NCBI GenBank assembly: GCA_015494735.1
Contig: WGAQ01000001.1
Span: 1-8,350 of the forward strand
Direction of reading: 5' to 3'
DNA length: 8,350 nucleotides
From: Caldifarciminota bacterium
Lineage (GTDB): Bacteria; Hydrothermota; Hydrothermia; LBFQ01; DSFT01
Shown: piece by piece, positions 6,514 through 8,350 of the stretch
Numbering within the stretch: position 1 is the first letter of the stretch
How the letters are laid out: every line of letters begins with the position of its first letter
The notes under the pieces: generated by a model
Seen by the model: the letters and a program-made list of their open reading frames with translations, nothing else
Told to the model about the DNA's origin: nothing
The model's database searches: none
Translations under genes and position numbers: made by a program

Positions 6514-6817
6514 AAGTGGAATTGCCTTCCGCATTCGAATCCGGACAGGAAGGACGGCCATGTCGGAACACATCCTCAATTTTGTGTAAAGCCATGATGC
6601 AGCCATACCCCGAGCCTTCTTCTCTGGAAACCCCCGTTTAACTGAACACACACCGGATAAGCAGGTCTCTCAGCGGCTTCCTTCGGGCCAGCCTTATGCA
6701 CCCTCATAGCAACAGGGTGAAGCTTATGTGAATGCCCAATATTTTCTCCCTCCACCGATTCAGCCTCCTTTACTCGAGCATGCGATGTCCAGCGAAAGAG
6801 GTTCTATCGCGGGTGTT
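6514..6817. other. intergenic region with potential RNA hairpins
   Basis: About 300 bases without a supported gene; short frames end quickly on both strands. Two neighbouring inverted repeats are visible. GGCT...CC-TTCG-GG...AGCC at 6675-6693 forms a UUCG-capped hairpin if transcribed on the plus strand. CACCCT/AGGGTG at 6699-6719 closes a nine-base loop and can extend with CTT/AAG across a three-base bulge. Neither is followed by a T-tract, so they are not ordinary terminators. An ATG at 6732 is in frame with the downstream gene, but its 33 added residues do not align with the family. Confidence 0.4.
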
Positions 6818-6823
6818 TAAACT
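6818..6823 (+). promoter_or_regulatory. -10-like hexamer TAAACT for the double tryptophanase-like gene
   Basis: TAAACT begins 13 bases before the A of the ATG at 6831, predicting a leader of about one base. The intervening TTCCCCT has no ribosome binding site. It supports the start at 6831 over the in-frame ATG at 6732. Confidence 0.45.
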
Positions 6824-6830
6824 TTCCCCT

Positions 6831-8350
6831 ATGAAGTCCCAACCTTATAAAGGAAAGATAGTTTTCTATCACGATAACCTTGATTATGGTCAGAAACTGG
6901 AGATTGCCCGCCGATATGGATATAACGTAAACTCCCTTCCATCCAGGCACTTCGTATTCGATGCAGGAAGGTACGACAGGGGAGCCATGTCCGATGACCA
7001 GTACGGGGCCCTGTTCCGGGGTGATGAGGCGTATGCCGGGAGCAAGAACTTCCTGAAGATACTGGACAGGGTGAAGGACATATTCGGAAAGGGTTATGTG
7101 GTCCCCACCCATCTCGAGAGGGGAGCGGAGCACCTGCTCTTCAAGGCATACGTGGAGGAGGCAGGAAAACTCCACTGGCACAATCCCACCCCCACCCTCC
7201 GCATACTGGCCCGCCAGTTCAAAACGGAAATCACGGAAGATGCCGATATCGTCTATATAAACGAGGACGACATCACGACCCTCAGGGAACTCCTCGAAAA
7301 GTACAGGGGGAAACTGAGAGTCGTCAATGCCAACCGCATATTCTCCAACACCGCGAGGGCCAAACTGGAAGGAAAACTGTCCGGCAATCTTAAGGACCTC
7401 CTGAAGGAAATTACGGCCGGTGCCGATATAATGATACTCTCGGCCACAGAGGACCTCTTCTCCCACGTGGGTGCTCTGGTCATAACGGACGACCCGGAGA
7501 TTTACAGGAAATTCCAGATGTGGGTGGTCTCCTTCGAAGGGCTCCACACGTATGGAGGACTGGCAGGAAGGGATATGGAGGTAATAGCAACAGGTCTGGA
7601 AGAAGCCCTGAGGGAAGACTACTGGCAGTGGCGATTTCAGGAAATGGAAGGCCTCCACAGACGTATAAGGGACCTCGGATATAAGGTATCCCCGTACAAT
7701 GCCCGCGGATTCGCGGTGGATATGGAGAACCCTTACGGATTCAACCTGGCCCTCTTCCTCTCCGGAGCCGTCAGGGGATGGGCGGAGGATGACCGCCTCC
7801 TGATTCAGCCCGGAAAGAGGGCATACATGAGGGAGCACATAGACCACTTCGTGAAGGTGATGGAGTATCTGAAGGACGAGACTCTTCCCACGCTGAAGCC
7901 CGCCGTAAAGGTGGAAAACAACAGGCCGGAAGCCCTCCTGTTCGAAATAGAGGGGAAATTGAAGAGGTACAGGGAAATAGCCTACAGGGGATTCCCGTAC
8001 AGGTTCAAGGGAGTGGAACTGCTGATTCACAGGGATAAAGACTATCGCAGGAAGGCGATAGAGGAAGCCGGATACAACACATTCCTCCTCAAATCGGAGG
8101 ACATATACATCGACCTCCTGACCGACAGCGGAACATCCGCCCAGAGCGATGAGCAGTTTGCAACGGCCATCCGGAGCGACTTCAGGGATGCGTACGGAAT
8201 GCTGAAGGAGGCCGTGGAGGAGATATTCGGATTCCCCTACTTCGTCCCCACCCATCAGGGACGGCAGGCGGAGTTCATGATTTCACAGGCCCTCATAAAA
8301 CCCGGCCAGTATGTGATAAACAACATGTACTTCACCACCACCAGATTCCA
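6831..8350 (+). CDS. tandem tryptophanase / tyrosine phenol-lyase-like fusion (beta-eliminating lyase), 3' truncated
   Basis: The open frame runs from 6831 to the window end (506 codons, no stop). It contains two copies of the PLP-dependent tryptophanase/TPL fold. Half 1 (about residues 4-380) has FRGDEAYAGS (Tyr68, equivalent to TnaA Tyr74), VVPTHLERGAEHL (Arg97), HTYGGLAGRDM (Tyr241) and a family-type C-terminus. The lysine site SAKKD of TnaA reads SATED (Ser204-Asp208), the cofactor Asp is Asn166, Gln-Gly of the phosphate loop is Leu95-Glu96, and the Asn-containing TSNSAGGQ segment is deleted. Half 1 therefore should not bind PLP covalently. Half 2 starts at about Phe388 and has EDIYIDLLTDSGT (from Glu423), VPTHQGRQAEF (His475-Arg478) and KPGQYVINNMYFTTTRF, close to canonical enzymes. 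Its RGDEAY-GS loop is altered and about four residues shorter (RSDFRDAYGM, 448-457). Family members release indole or phenol, pyruvate and ammonia from Trp or Tyr; the substrate here is unknown. The ATG at 6831 fits the domain start and the promoter box. Confidence 0.85.
   Translation, partial: MKSQPYKGKIVFYHDNLDYGQKLEIARRYGYNVNSLPSRHFVFDAGRYDRGAMSDDQYGALFRGDEAYAGSKNFLKILDRVKDIFGKGYVVPTHLERGAEHLLFKAYVEEAGKLHWHNPTPTLRILARQFKTEITEDADIVYINEDDITTLRELLEKYRGKLRVVNANRIFSNTARAKLEGKLSGNLKDLLKEITAGADIMILSATEDLFSHVGALVITDDPEIYRKFQMWVVSFEGLHTYGGLAGRDMEVIATGLEEALREDYWQWRFQEMEGLHRRIRDLGYKVSPYNARGFAVDMENPYGFNLALFLSGAVRGWAEDDRLLIQPGKRAYMREHIDHFVKVMEYLKDETLPTLKPAVKVENNRPEALLFEIEGKLKRYREIAYRGFPYRFKGVELLIHRDKDYRRKAIEEAGYNTFLLKSEDIYIDLLTDSGTSAQSDEQFATAIRSDFRDAYGMLKEAVEEIFGFPYFVPTHQGRQAEFMISQALIKPGQYVINNMYFTTTRF

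Noticed and set aside
6660..6700. A minus-strand resemblance to the SRP RNA tip (GAAGGAAGCCGC).
   Set aside because: The GGAA tetraloop stem and the conserved internal loop bases of SRP RNA do not line up, so the likeness appears to be chance.
6732..6830. An upstream in-frame ATG for the tryptophanase-like gene.
   Set aside because: The extra 33 residues do not align to the family, while half 1 from Met at 6831 aligns with the beginning of half 2 at about residue 388.
6804..8255. A 483-codon open frame on the minus strand.
   Set aside because: It lies wholly antisense to the tryptophanase-like gene, which shows clear family motifs throughout. The open antisense frame is a by-product of codon bias and its translation resembles no protein.

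Overview
This is a gene-dense bacterial window. The fabH-type ketoacyl synthase, the Wzz/Wzx/Wzy-type surface polysaccharide genes and the tryptophanase-like gene are all bacterial in character. Coding strands use AGG/AGA for arginine and ATA for isoleucine heavily, as is common in thermophiles. The GlmU-like protein is of the NTP_transf_4 type, best known from Bacteroidota and relatives. No start shows a convincing Shine-Dalgarno sequence. Together these suggest a thermophilic, possibly FCB-related or candidate-phylum bacterium. That placement is an inference; no marker gene is present to fix it.

Layout, left to right. Positions 1-2819 (+) hold a tightly overlapping export/polymerisation operon: the C-terminal end of a Wzz-like chain-length protein, a Wzx-like flippase and a Wzy/WaaL-like polymerase or ligase. 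It meets, stop codon against stop codon, a minus-strand block at 2816-4749. Read in its own direction, that block is a 415-residue GlmU-like left-handed beta-helix protein, a probable terminator, tRNA-Gly(CCC) with its own promoter, a small four-helix membrane protein and an SdhE-like small protein overlapping it by ATGA. A roughly 530-base divergent intergenic region (4750-5281) follows, then fabH (+). FabH overlaps tail-to-tail with a small 80-residue hypothetical gene (-). A second gap of about 336 bases (6495-6830) can fold into hairpins. The window ends inside a long plus-strand gene beginning at 6831.

That last gene is the most remarkable item. It encodes two tryptophanase/tyrosine phenol-lyase-type domains in tandem. 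The first half is a complete but shortened fold that has lost the PLP-binding lysine and other cofactor residues, yet keeps the Asp-Glu-Ala-Tyr loop. The second half keeps the PLP-phosphate loop (Thr-His-Gln-Gly-Arg) but has a shortened, altered version of the tyrosine loop. In this family that tyrosine is donated across the dimer interface. The two halves therefore look complementary, as though a homodimer had become one asymmetric fused dimer with a single working active site. The window ends before the second half's lysine, so this is a testable hypothesis.

A second pattern joins the region. Five protein genes have a TAAAAT/TATAAA-like hexamer only 13-19 bases before the ATG, and the tRNA has one 17 bases before its first base. 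The mRNAs would then have almost no leader, which fits the absence of ribosome binding sites.
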